Source: Aalborg-AAW-1 sp964458335 (lineage in GTDB: Bacteria > Patescibacteriota > Gracilibacteria > Absconditabacterales > Absconditicoccaceae). From it: a stretch of DNA of 50,374 bases. How positions within the stretch are numbered: position 1 is the stretch's first letter; each line of letters starts with the position of its first letter. Below the pieces are notes generated by a model that saw nothing but the letters and a program-made list of their open reading frames with translations, ran no database searches and was not told the origin of the DNA. Positions 1-9,881 of this stretch are shown here, piece after piece. Position numbers and translations under genes: made by a program. The DNA lies in contig CAYWIJ010000010.1 of the NCBI GenBank assembly GCA_964458335.1, positions 1-50,374 on the forward strand. The letters run 5' to 3'.

Positions 1-63
1 AAACCAAAAAAACCTACCGATTATGGTACATCAGCAAGTTTTTTCTCATTTTTCACTACTTCA

Positions 64-708
64 TTACTCTTCATCATGATATACTCCATTAAAGAGATTT
101 CACTCGTGATCACTAGCTGCCTCTTTTTCTCTCCTTCCATGATACCCTACTACATGACCCTTAAAAGTCTTATGCTGAGATGAAAAGATCAAAAAGACAC
201 AAAATGCTAATACTACAATCAGAAGAATCTGAACAAGAGAATATATCATCGTAGTTTTTACTACTGTCGTATATTCTGACAATAGTCCTATCGCCTCTCC
301 CATACCGATAAAACTACCTAACGAGATTCACAAGAGGAAAATCGTGATCAAATATTTATTCCCTTGAAATCATAGTTTTTCAATCACAAATATTTTTGTC
401 TTCTTATGGAGCGACCACAATAACACACAAACCAATGATCATACTACTAACACAAAAGACTTCACAAAAGAAAATGAAAGCAAAAATCCATAGGAAGTAT
501 TCATTGCTGTAGTATTTGGTGAGATTACCATCAGTGGAGAAAATATCAGCAACGCTATGATGACAATAACAGAAATCACTACAATCTTTTCATATTTATC
601 CATGACTTTCAATTTTCTGAATAAGCGACGGAAAGTAGTATGAACAAATCAGAGACCTTGTTGAAACTGTACGGGAATTTTTGGAGCTTTAATTGATTGT
701 GCTTTCAT
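64..708 (-). CDS. Multi-pass membrane protein, unknown
   Basis: A 214-aa protein when TGA is read as Gly; it ends at a TAA. The N-terminus is basic and soluble (about residues 1-38, many Lys/Arg), followed by four to five hydrophobic segments at roughly 42-65, 78-100, 120-140 and 150-175, and a charged tail of about 30 residues. Several in-frame TGA codons fall inside membrane segments, so it is invisible under code 11. It lies 19 bp downstream of the TrbC/VirB2-like gene on the same strand, so the two are probably cotranscribed and might share a secretion or pilus role. I recognise no family; the membrane location is clear, the function is not. Confidence 0.7.
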
Positions 709-727
709 GAGGATCAGTGAAAGAGAA

Positions 728-1150
728 TTAAAGAGTATAATAGTTTGATGAAGTACTCGGAGTAGCACTTGGTGACAGGTTAAGTCCTCCTTGTGTTACA
801 GCAAAATCTTGGATAATTCATCATAGAGAGAACAGATAATTCAATATTTGTCCTACTCTTGCAAAAACAGCAGGAGCAGTAAATGCTTCATAATTAAATA
901 CTCATACTCGTCTCAAAAACAAGGGGAAAATGATCAAAAACACAATGGTCAAGATAATTCCTATCATCATGAATCTAATTCTATTCCATCCACGCTTCTT
1001 TTTGTCTTCTTCACCTTCAGAGGTGATAAAATCCCATATCGCCATAACAAAAGTAACAATAGCCATAACAAAAACAGCAATCACCACAAGAGCAATTACT
1101 GTCTGTACCATTGCGGCTATACTCGTGGCATCTGCAATAAATGTTTGCAT
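728..1150 (-). CDS. Small two-TM protein, TrbC/VirB2 pilin-like
   Basis: A 140-aa protein ending at TAA. Residues about 15-40 and 60-80 are strongly hydrophobic and are separated by a polar loop, DFITSEGEEDKKKRGWNR. The layout of a first TM, a short loop with an S-x-G-(D/E) motif and a run of Lys, then a second TM is that of TrbC/VirB2-type pilins, which in CPR genomes are common and form the pilus subunit of type IV secretion-like machines. TGA codons at the end of TM2 and in the tail read as Gly. The tail is rich in Ser, Thr and Pro. A VirD4-like ATPase at 36.6 kb would be a plausible partner. The family call rests on layout only; a generic membrane protein is possible. Confidence 0.5.
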
Positions 1151-1174
1151 ACCTTGTATACCAAAAAATAAAAA

Positions 1175-1477
1175 TTAACTATATTTATCTGGATTTTTTG
1201 TAGTTTTAGTAGAGTTTTTGAGAGTATAGAATTTTTTGTACAAATCATTTTTTGTCTCAGCAAACATCAGTTTTGCTACTCTTTCAGAAAGTTGGACACC
1301 TGTACCAATCAATTCTTCTACACGATCAGCTTTGATAATAAATTCATGTTTCAAGGGATTAAATGAACCCAATACTTCTGTATATCCAGCTTTTGCGGGT
1401 TTGGTATGTTCGGTAAGTACTACTCTAAACATTGGAAGATTTCTTCTTCCTACTCTCGATAATCTTATAGTAAGCAT
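1175..1477 (-). CDS. rpsP: 30S ribosomal protein S16
   Basis: A 100-aa protein starting MLTIRLSRVGRRNLPMFRVV, the typical S16 N-terminus, with the conserved LGSFNP segment near residue 37 and a basic C-terminal extension. S16 binds the 5' domain of 16S rRNA during early 30S assembly. Length is normal (80-100 aa). It has no in-frame TGA, unlike most neighbours. The upstream 20 bp are A/T only with no Shine-Dalgarno. It lies between rpmG and the two membrane genes, all on the minus strand. Confidence 0.95.
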   Translation of the reverse strand: MLTIRLSRVGRRNLPMFRVVLTEHTKPAKAGYTEVLGSFNPLKHEFIIKADRVEELIGTGVQLSERVAKLMFAETKNDLYKKFYTLKNSTKTTKNPDKYS

Positions 1478-1524
1478 ATAGTTACAAATTACAACAATAA
1501 ATAAAAAAAGATAATTCTGACTTA

Positions 1525-1698
1525 TTATTTAGTCTTTTCTGAAAGTTTGTGTTCAGTAATTTTTCTCGCTGTAGGAGAATATTTTGAAACCACTTTAGGT
1601 GTTGTAGGAGTTACTCTAATGACATAGTTAGTAGCACCTGTTTCAGTACATCTGTAGACACCGATTTTTTTCTTTTTTCCAGCTTTCTTGTTTGCCAT
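1525..1698 (-). CDS. rpmG: 50S ribosomal protein L33
   Basis: A 57-aa protein, too short for many ORF finders. After a Lys-rich start it has CTETGATNYVIR, then KYSPTARKITEHKLSE, matching the L33 pattern of CxExxxxNY followed by K(Y/F)xPxxRKxxxHxE. The zinc-ribbon cysteines are mostly lost: only one Cys remains (residue 17), so this is the C-minus form of L33. L33 sits near the E site of the 50S subunit. It is upstream of rpsP with a 47-bp gap, on the same strand. It has no in-frame TGA. Confidence 0.9.
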   Translation of the reverse strand: MANKKAGKKKKIGVYRCTETGATNYVIRVTPTTPKVVSKYSPTARKITEHKLSEKTK

Positions 1699-1846
1699 GA
1701 ATGATGAGAACGTAAATAATTAAATGAACTTGAGCTATAATCTCTCCAGCCGAAGAGATGATAAACTCATCTAATATGTTATGAATGATGAGAGGCAATA
1801 GACACAATGAACAATTATTCAATGAATAATGCACAATATTTTCTTT

Positions 1847-1954
1847 GTCATCTCGAGCGTAGTGATAACGTAGTCGAGAGATCCTTTACTAATATAATTA
1901 GTATACTAACTAATAAAAGATTTCTCCACTACACTGCGTTTCGGTCGAAATAAC
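1847..1954. repeat. Dispersed palindromic repeat (TCGA-type)
   Basis: The left arm begins GTCATCTCGAGCG and the right arm ends GGTCGAAATAAC; the arms are imperfect reverse complements and enclose an AT-rich centre. Related arms occur at 44532-44652 and 48120-48157. It lies between rpmG and the tRNA-Met/Ser pair. The rest of 1699-1960 shows nothing coding, only a short AATGAACAATTATTCAATG-type repeat around 1785-1832. Confidence 0.7.
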
Positions 1955-1963
1955 AAATGATGA

Positions 1964-1993
1964 TAAGATTGGCGCCGGGGTATGTATCCCGGC
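1964..1993 (-). other. Duplicated 3' acceptor end of tRNA-Met
   Basis: The 16-bp sequence TAAGATTGGCGCCGGG at 1964-1979 is an exact copy of 2010-2025, which is the acceptor 3' strand of tRNA-Met plus its 3' flank. Next to the copy is a hairpin with GGG/CCC arms and a 7-nt loop (extendable to GCCGGG/CCCGGC), so on the minus strand it looks like a T-arm plus the 3' half of the acceptor stem, without the rest of a tRNA. Confidence 0.7.
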
Positions 1994-2015
1994 AAGACTT
2001 AGCAAATATTAAGAT

Positions 2016-2089
2016 TGGCGCCGGGTAGACTCGAACCACCGACCTCGTCCTTATGAGAGACGCGCTCTAACCTGCTGAGCTACGGAGCC
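2016..2089 (-). tRNA. tRNA-Met (CAU)
   Basis: A full cloverleaf: acceptor GGCTCCG/CGGCGCC with one mismatch at 4-69, D arm GCTC/GAGC, anticodon arm CGTCT/GGACG with loop CTCATAA (anticodon CAT), and T arm GGTGG/CTACC with loop TTCGAGT. CCA is not encoded. CAT could also be an Ile2 (lysidine) or initiator tRNA; the normal 1-72 G-C pair argues against an initiator. Confidence 0.9.
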
Positions 2090-2104
2090 ATAACATAGAT
2101 AACA

Positions 2105-2189
2105 CGGTGAGGGCGGGATTCGAACCCGCGGTACCTTGCAGTACGACTCGTTAGCAGTGAGCTGACTTCGACCACTCATCCACCTCACC
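2105..2189 (-). tRNA. tRNA-Ser (GCU)
   Basis: A class II tRNA: acceptor GGTGAGG/CCTCACC, discriminator G, long variable arm, T arm with loop TTCGAAT. The anticodon loop CTGCTAA gives GCT, reading AGC/AGU. The pair next to the anticodon loop (31-39) is A-C. CCA is not encoded. It lies 15 bp upstream of tRNA-Met on the same strand, so the two are likely one transcript. Confidence 0.92.
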
Positions 2190-2218
2190 ACCAAAAAATT
2201 TATCTTATAACGAAAAAT

Positions 2219-2950
2219 ATGACAGTCTCATTCATACAGATTTACGGTTGCATTGCAAGGGAAAATAGCTACAAAATAGATGAATTATCTCAATCTGAAT
2301 ATCAAAGATATCGTCAGAATAATCATTTTTTAATTTTCTATCGTATCCGATCTATGTCTATAGAAGAATTTGGAGGATTGAATCAAGGTATTGATACCAA
2401 CAGCTGAGCCAACGAGTCACAAGAACAGGTCACTGATGCAGCTAGAGAAGCTGTTGCTGAGCAAGCTAGGCAATGAAAAGTAATCGCAGGAAAAATTGCT
2501 AATAGTAAAGCACAGAACAATGCTTTTGCCAAATTTCTTGCTTTTCTTCTCTCTCAACTTCAGTCAGACGAACTAATTGGACTACTCTACAAGCTCTTCT
2601 TTACTACCAAAGACCCTTATCATGGTACAGTATATATCAGAAAATCAAGCAACTATCCTGTTCTTATAGGTCTATTTGTGCCATTCTTTCGAGATAAAGT
2701 CGTTGAATATAAAATGCAATCACTCTACTCCTCTATCTATGATCCAACTCAGATCATTACACCGCACATCTATTTAACGTATCTCAAACAACTTGCACAT
2801 GCAATGCACGATAATATTGCTCTAGATCAACAACTTCTTCTCCAATGTATTATGCATATTTTCCAAGAATTTCATGTCGTGGAGATGAAAACTCTCGATG
2901 ATATTCAACTGGAAGAAATCAAAACTCTGATAAAAAAAGAATTATACTAA
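2219..2950 (+). CDS. Conserved-looking protein of unknown function
   Basis: A 243-aa protein, read through two in-frame TGA codons as Gly, ending at TAA. Residues 1-50 include a Tyr-rich polar segment; 62-105 are Ala/Gln/Glu-rich and likely helical; 105-160 are more hydrophobic (FAKFLAFLLSQL, then LIGLLYKLFFTT); the last 80 residues look like a helical bundle. No signal peptide or known motif is visible. It follows the divergent tRNA pair and precedes a repeat and the ABC ATPase, which may share its transcript. Function unknown. Confidence 0.7.
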
Positions 2951-2956
2951 GGTGGT

Positions 2957-3048
2957 GTCATTGCGACGAAGGAAGCAATCCATAGATTATAGATTGCCAC
3001 GTCGTCGTTCCTCCTTCGCATTCACTTCGTGAGACCTTGCGCAATGAC
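2957..3048. repeat. Dispersed palindromic repeat (TCATTGCGA-type)
   Basis: Perfect terminal arms GTCATTGCG (2957-2965) and CGCAATGAC (3040-3048) enclose GAAGGAAGCAATCC and related sequence. Copies or part copies occur at 27517-27584, 32169-32195, 40755-40771 and, inside a gene, 47457-47489. Confidence 0.8.
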
Positions 3049-3077
3049 AATAAACTATTTAACTTTTCACTATTATC

Positions 3078-3821
3078 ATGATTCTCTCTATACAGAACAT
3101 TCACAAATCATTTATGACAGGATTCGCTCAGAATATACCAAGGAAGATTCTTAATGGAGTGTCATTTGAGATCAAGAAAGGAGAAATTTATGGTTTCTTA
3201 GGTCTTAATGGAGCAGGTAAAACTACTACTCTAGAGACTATTATGGGATTTTTGAAACCAGATGAGTGAAATATTAGTTTTTTTGGCACCCACCATCTTG
3301 ACAATACTATTCGTAAAAAAATAGGATATGCTCCTGATAAAACTCCTTACTTTGAATATATCACATGACGAGAAAATGTTATGATGATCGGTGAATACGC
3401 TTGAATAGAGAAGAAAAAAAGAGAAAAATTCTGACAATATCTCTTTGATGAATTAGGTTTAAGTTATGCACAGAACAACTATGTTCAGAACTACTCACAA
3501 GGTATGAAACAAAGACTTGGACTTATTCTTTCTCTTATCAATGATCCTGATCTTCTCTTCTGGGACGAACCTATGAGTGGCTTAGATCCACTGGGAAGGA
3601 TTGTCGTGAAAGATTTGATGAAGAAACTCAAATCTCAGTGAAAAACAATTATCTTCTCTACTCATATTCTCTCAGATGTGGAAGAAATTGCTGATAGATT
3701 TGGGATACTTACAGGAGGGAAAATCATCTATGAAGGAAATATGGATAGCATAACAACCCACTTAGAAGAATTTTTCTGTGAACAAGTTACAAAAGAACAC
3801 AAAGAAATAAATATTAAGTAA
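3078..3821 (+). CDS. ABC transporter ATP-binding protein
   Basis: A 247-aa nucleotide-binding subunit. Visible motifs: Walker A GLNGAGKTT near residue 42, a degenerate signature YSQGMKQRLG near 136, Walker B LLFWDEPMSGLDP near 158, and the H-loop STHI near 196. The order and the GLDP form fit the CcmA/NatA family of ABC-2-type exporters, which power export of drugs, polysaccharide or Na+. Several glycines are encoded by TGA, for example DE(G)NISFFG and T(G)RENV. No permease is adjacent; the ABC-2-like permease at 33.6 kb is a possible but unproven partner. The stop is TAA. Confidence 0.9.
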
Positions 3822-4139
3822 AAAGTAGAAGAGGTAGCGCGTACACAATTTAAAGAGCATGTAGGGATAGATCAATAATCCGTCCATAGCGAAATGATGG
3901 TCTCAGAATAATAAGTAACAAAAAGCAATGACACCCTAATTGATTACTTATCACTACTTCCTATGATACTCTACTCCAATACCTAGTCACTAACACCCAA
4001 TAACAAATATTAAATATCAAATCAATAAAATGACAAGGTATTCTGGCTTTATAAATGGGTCAGATTTTTCTTTTTTAAAAAATGTAAATACAATAATAAT
4101 GTATATTATATATTTTCATATCTTTGTGATAGAATACTC
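3822..4139. other. Intergenic, no gene seen
   Basis: About 320 bp without a supported gene in either strand under code 25. It holds one copy of the CTAATACCTAACAACC-like repeat (3985-4010) also seen near 18300, 33510 and 39975, and an AT-rich run just before the next gene. The segment TAGAAT at 4131-4136 could be a -10 element but would leave a very short leader, so I do not call a promoter. Confidence 0.6.
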
Positions 4140-6761
4140 ATGGACAACAACAAAGAAACTAATAACAATCCTACTACTATCATTGAAAATAAGGTCACTA
4201 TTATTGATGGTGAGGTTTTTTCTACTACAAATAATGAAGTAGGACATACTGAACAGCAGTACATGACAGAAATGAGTGACACAAAACAATTAGGAGATCT
4301 GAATAAAGATGTAATTGCTAAAAGATTTGAAGATGAAACAACACACTATAAAGCTAATATGGTGGATATTTCACCACTGAACACCACTGAAGTTACTGAT
4401 CAAAATCAGGATTTAACACTTTTATTGACAAGTAAAAACAAAAATACAGAATCAGCTGTAACATGATTTAATACTGAACTTACCAATACCAAACAAGATA
4501 CGATAGAATATACTGTTGCACAGATCAAAGACCAAATTCATGATCTCAAAAAACAAGTAAGATTTGCTGCAAGATGAGAAGGGAAAGATGTCAGAGAAGT
4601 AAAAAGATATATCATTGATTGGCTCAATCTAGCAGAACAAAGGGTAAATAAATATAATAGAGCAACTAAAAAATTTGGTACTGATGTTGTTAAGCCAGAA
4701 CATGAAGCTGCTATGTATGCAAAAATTGCTACACTCTTAGCAAATAGCAAAGACTATGTATCTCAAGCCATTACTGGAGATATTAATAAAGCAAAAAGAT
4801 TTTTCCCTCCAAATGTTTTCGCTGACAAACCACCCAGTAAAGAAAATTATGACAAACAACTTCGTCCTGAACGAATCGACAGACTTCCTCCTGATCAACA
4901 AAAACTTTACAGACAATGTCTTGAAGGTAAATTATCAAAAAACAGTGGTATCAAAAAACTGTGAAGTCTCATCGACACAAAAATGCATCCATGGCTATTA
5001 GAAAATGGATTTAATCCACAAGGCGCAAACATCACTTCTTGAGCCATGAAGTTATGACTTCTCGTCGTCAATGGCGTCACACTTTGGAACATGGGTAAAA
5101 GTGTATTTCACATGGTATTTGGATGAGGAAAAGGTAGAGGAAAAGAGTTTCAAAAATTTTTCATCAATGCAATTATTTTTGGATGACTTAACTTTATCGA
5201 TCCTGAAAAAGCACTTTGAAAACTTAACGAAACACGAAACTGGGTTTCATGAAATGAATCTGGAAGTACTACTTGATCTGCAGATCTCTCTTCTTCACTC
5301 CTGGCTCTCCAGAACGAGAAAGTATCGACAGAAGAAAAATTACAAATACATGGACCAATCATAGCGTGATACGGTCTTATTGGATTAAATTATGGAGAAG
5401 CAGCACAGAATAATATATTTAAAACTAATGGTAATGCTATTGTTGGTGTTAATATAGATAATTTAAAAGAGTTTTATAACACAAAATATGCAGAAAAAAC
5501 TGAAGCTCGTAACAAATTTATAGCTTATGCGAATAATTTAGAAAAGATGCAACAGTCTGACCCAAATTTAGTAGCGGCTATTATGAAACAACAATACATA
5601 ACAGCTAAAAATCTTGAAGATCCAGCATTTGCTAATACGATCATTGGTACTCACCTCTCACAAAAACTTAATGAAGCAAAAACGGTAACAGATGCAGTCA
5701 TTGGTTTTGAAGCACTAGATCAATCAGTCAAAAAATCACAACCTGATATTGTCAATCAGATAGGAGTAACACAGTACAATGAACTTATTGGAAGTATGCT
5801 ACAATTACCTGACAATATCAAAAAAGAAATTGTGTCAAGAAAGATAGAATTTAAAGTAGAAAATTGAAAACTCTTTATGCAAGCATATGGAGAACTAGCA
5901 GGACTTGATCTGAGCAAAAAAACAATTTCGCTTGCAAACAAGGCATGACAATTTATCGAATTTCCTGATGGAACACAAGATATAACTGAACTCCTTAATC
6001 TTTCGTATATTATGACCAGAGAGATACAAAAAAATAAAGGAAAATTTCTGATAGATAATCCAATGTTCTATAGTAAACCATATGGAGAGTGGTGAAATAA
6101 GATTAATGCTACACTTTGAGGACGCGAATGGCTCAAACCAGGAACATGGCGTGATGGAAGATCTGTCACGATTTTAGATGGATCTCTACTATTCGGAGAT
6201 AAAAGATTATCCAAATTTAAAGAAGATAATGTTATGGAGCAATTTGCTGATTATCTCAACAAACTCTGAATATGGAAAGGAGAAAATGCTGATAATTATA
6301 TAGACAATACTATTCAACAAAGACTCAAAGAACAGTATCCTAACCTCAATGAAATAGAGCGCCAACAATTACTCAATGACATGTTGTGAATCATACCAAA
6401 TCGCTGATCTTTGAAACCTCTTATTCATAGTGGTACTGAATATGTATCAGGCAAAGTAGAATGAGTATATACATACCTCAGAGATGATATATTTGGAGCA
6501 TGATGGGACAAAGTTAAAGAACTCTATAAGTGAGTAGTCAAACGAAGTATCAAATGATGAGTCCTCATGGTAGAGTTTGCAGATGGTACAGTAAAGAACT
6601 TTTGGGAAGGATTACAAACTATCTATACGACCGATATAGTCACGAGAATTCAAAAGAAATACAATGTACGATCGAAAACTCAATTACAAGAAACCAAAGG
6701 TATAGCAGATAAAGTATCGGATTATCTTCTATGAGAAGTACTCTTCTGACCACAAAGATAA
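4140..6761 (+). CDS. Very large UGA-rich protein, unknown
   Basis: An 873-aa protein continuous from ATG to TAA only if the many TGA codons are read as Gly; under code 11 it shatters into short ORFs. Residues 1-60 are Asn/Thr-rich and disordered; about 110-250 are polar and helical; 300-345 hold two hydrophobic stretches (GLLVVNGVTLWNMG, then INAIIFGGLNFI) that could be membrane segments or an amphipathic core; near 415 is GPIIAGYGLIGLNYG; the remainder is mixed alpha/beta. No catalytic motif is recognisable. It is the first gene of a three-gene run with short gaps (37 and 43 bp), so likely an operon leader. It may form part of a cell-surface or attachment structure; that is inference from context. 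Confidence 0.8.
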
Positions 6762-6798
6762 TATATCAATTCAATATTTATAATTACTAATCACTATC

Positions 6799-8466
6799 AT
6801 GGCACTAAGAGATGCTTTCAAAGGAGTATGAGATATACTCAAATGATGAACTAACGTTGTAAGTAATACAGCAGTTTCTTGACTTCAAGCGGTAAAATGA
6901 ACCGCTCGTATGGGTATAAAAGCTGCTTTATTATGATTTTTCCCAGTTGCATCATTATGATATTATGGTATCACAAGAGCTTTACAACATATTCCTCGAT
7001 GAGTTGGGGATAAGTACAAAGCAATCCATGAGAAAACTTTATGAAGACTAGAAAATGTTCTCAGTTTTTCTGGTGGTGCCAAAGATATAAAAAATGCTTT
7101 CGTAGGAGGAAATAATGATATTTTTGATATTGAAAGTAATGGTGGTGATGGATCTACTAAAGTAGCACGTATCCAAGCAAAATCTGAGATTGAAAAAGCA
7201 AAATTTCAACACATTTCTGAGATAGAAAAACTAAAAATGGCAGAACAATCTAAAAATGCTGATAGAAAGCATGAAATCACAAAGTTGGACAAAGGAAATA
7301 AAAAAGAATTGACACTGAATAGCAATAAAAATGCACATGATCTTGCTATCACACAAGCAGCACATGCAACCACAAGACATGGTGTAGAACAAGCTACAGA
7401 ACAACAAAGAATTGCCATAACTGGAAAAGTTGATGAAAAGAGAATTGATTCTTGAGATAGACGTTTTGAAGCTACTGAGACTAGAGCAACCAAAGAGTTT
7501 GAAGCTAATCAAAAAGTAGAAGAAAAGAAATTAGATACTGAAGCTGAAAAATACAAAATTGAACAAGAAAAAGCAACTAAAGAGTTTGAAGCTAATCAAG
7601 TTCTTGCACAGCATAGACTCACTGTCAATAAAGAAAGATATATTGCAAAATTAGAGAATGAAAAAAATAAATGAAAGAAAGAAGATATTGATCCTGCATT
7701 ATGGGCACAATATGAAGCTGATGTACAAAGAAATATCACTGAAAGTGAAGATATGATCGACAATAATGCAGCAACAAATATTTTAGAAGATCAAACCAAA
7801 ATATTATCAAAACAAATAGGATTTTTGGAAGCTATTCGTGATGATCAAAAAGATGCAGTAATAAGAAATCAAATTCATACTACTATTAAATCCTTGCAAT
7901 CAGAAGTTACAAAACTTGAATCAGAAGTTAAAACAAGAAATAAATCTCTGTCACTACCAACTACTATTAATTTAAAAAATGAACAGAAAACAATCAAAGA
8001 TCTAAAGGATATTGTAGATTCTTATGATGATAAGACTAATAAAAAGATTATTGAAGATCAAATTAGTGAAACATATACTAAAGTGAAATTAATAGACTAT
8101 TTACAAAAAATGACAAATGATACTATTGAGACAAAAAAACTCAATGATATGAAAGATATTCTTGAAAGTATTATTAAAAAACTCAATGGACTGAACAAAA
8201 AACCTATTGAATTAGGTAAAGATAGAATGGAGACTTTAGAGGAAGAAAAGAAAAAGCTTATACACTCATTAGATAAACATCTTGCAACAGATAAAAGTAA
8301 TATTAATAAGCAATTAATGAGAGAGCATATTAATCATGCTATACATCACCAATGAATAATCAACTGAATGAAGTGACAAGCAAGCGATACTGAAAAGCCT
8401 GAATTACAAAAATGGATAAACGAATTAAGCGATAAAATCACAAAGGCTGAAAATAAATTACCATAA
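6799..8466 (+). CDS. Long coiled-coil protein with N-terminal TM
   Basis: A 555-aa protein. The first 75 residues are Gly-rich, with at least nine TGA-encoded glycines, and include a likely membrane segment, AALLGFFPVASLGYYGI. From about residue 125 to the end it is almost pure heptad-like coiled coil (Glu, Lys, Gln, Ala), with a near-repeat around KEFEANQ (twice, roughly 30 residues apart). This is an inner-membrane-anchored rod or stalk topology. Second gene of the 4.1-9.7 kb run. UGA is dense in the Gly-rich head and rare in the coiled coil, as glycine use predicts. Function unknown; a structural or tether role is inferred. Confidence 0.8.
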
Positions 8467-8509
8467 AAAGCAAAATAAAATTAACTTTACCAACTAATTT
8501 TACTAATCA

Positions 8510-9736
8510 ATGATCGGAGTTATCACAAGTCCCATCGCACAAGCATCAGGACATAGTATGAGAAAAGTATGAGCAGGACTCAATCTTGGAAGGAATACTG
8601 TCTCATCTTTCAAGAGAAATGTAGGTGAAGTAAAAACCAATATTTCTTCATATCTTACGAACTCTCTCAGAACAAGTAATGCAGTCGCTGAGGGATCTCA
8701 AGATATTGCAAAGTTAGTAGGATGATTACCTTATAAAGTCCGTCTACAACCAGCAAGTGTAGGATACAATACGGTATTGTCCAAAAGAGGTGATGCTCTC
8801 TATATCTCTGAGCATGTACTTCAATCTCCTGCATTTCAAGAACAAATACAATCAGCGATGTCAGAACAAGGTCTTTCTATAGATGCCAAAAAACTCACTA
8901 TCACTATGGATTATTTTGGAAGATTACAATTTTTGTATCCAGGACAATTTAATAATCAGCCAGTTTTTCTTGATCAGTTTGGTAAAGGTACTCCATCACA
9001 TACTGCCCTCACTAATGCTTTAACATGACTTATTGTCCATGAAAATAAAAAGATCTGCGCTCAGATTGCACTCTGACATATACTCAAGGATACAATCACC
9101 AAGAACAACCGATATATCAAAGGTAGTAATGATGGAAAAAGTGAATCATTCTGACTACAAGAAGCAGCATCTCTTATACTCAGTGGATGATCTGATTGAA
9201 GAATGACAGTCTTAGAAAATCTCTTACAAGAACAAGGAGTTTCCATATGAGAGCTTAAAGATATATTAAATGAAGAATGACTATCTCCAAAAGACATTAT
9301 CAATCGCTATCCATCAGGAAGAAAAGTTATGGATCATTCTTATTACAATCGTCAAAATCAATACTTCTCATTTGAAGCTAAACAACAGCCATCAGAACAA
9401 GGTAATACACCTACACCAACTTCGCAAACTCCTAACACACCAAACAATCAACCTAATACTCAATTCAACAATACCAATACTGGAAATGCTTTATGAAACA
9501 ATACCCAAAGCACATTGGATAAACTCCAACCATTTATTTCTTTAGATGATATTGATAGTATTGGGAAAGCACAGAGAAAAATAGATTTCATCAACAGACT
9601 TACTCAAAGTACTAATAATCTGGACGTAGAGGTATTAGCTCATCTTATCGATACTACGATGAAATTAGAAGAAAAAATACAAGAATTAACACCACATTCA
9701 TCAAATCCTCCTACTACTTCAACATCCAACCCTTAA
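8510..9736 (+). CDS. UGA-rich protein with Asn/Pro/Thr linker, unknown
   Basis: A 408-aa protein ending at TAA. About 1-90 is basic and polar; 90-300 appears folded, with alternating hydrophobics (YISEHVLQSPAF, then LTITMDYFGRLQFLYPG); 300-345 is a low-complexity Gln/Asn/Thr/Pro linker; the last 60 residues form a short helical domain beginning LQPFISLDDIDSIGKAQ, then a Ser/Thr/Pro tail. Third and last gene of the run; an intrinsic terminator follows 12 bp after the stop. No known family recognised. The linker plus small terminal helix resembles an assembly or docking tail, which is inference. Confidence 0.75.
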
Positions 9737-9747
9737 TTAGTAATATC

Positions 9748-9770
9748 TCCCATCTGCGGATGGGATTTTT
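9748..9770 (+). terminator. Intrinsic terminator after three-gene run
   Basis: A perfect 7-bp stem TCCCATC/GATGGGA with loop TGCG, followed by five T. It closes the transcript of the 4.1-9.7 kb genes. Confidence 0.9.
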
Positions 9771-9816
9771 ATTCTAATAAAAAGTCAAGAGCAGAAAACA
9801 TAAACTACCCATTTTT

Positions 9817-9844
9817 TTGACAAAATAATAAAATTCATTACTAT
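9817..9844 (+). promoter_or_regulatory. Sigma70-type promoter
   Basis: A perfect -35 TTGACA (9817-9822), a 16-bp spacer, and a -10 TACTAT (9839-9844), 38 bp before the next ATG and just after a terminator. It starts a second transcription unit for the two downstream genes. Confidence 0.7.
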
Positions 9845-9881
9845 TATTATAAACCATATTTTACTATTAACTCTCCATACC

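Noticed and set aside
848..1178. Plus-strand ORFs of 82-107 aa
   Set aside because: They overlap the TrbC-like gene on the other strand, have low-complexity translations rich in Ser, His and Asn, and no family or start context.
1964..2089. A complete second tRNA downstream of tRNA-Met
   Set aside because: Only the acceptor 3' strand and a T-arm-like hairpin are copied; D and anticodon arms are missing.
2957..3048. CRISPR array or transposon end
   Set aside because: Repeat copies are dispersed, not regularly spaced, and there is no cas or transposase gene in the window.
4756..5364. ORFs in other frames within the 873-aa gene
   Set aside because: The code-25 frame is continuous through this area and codon use in the alternative frames is incoherent.
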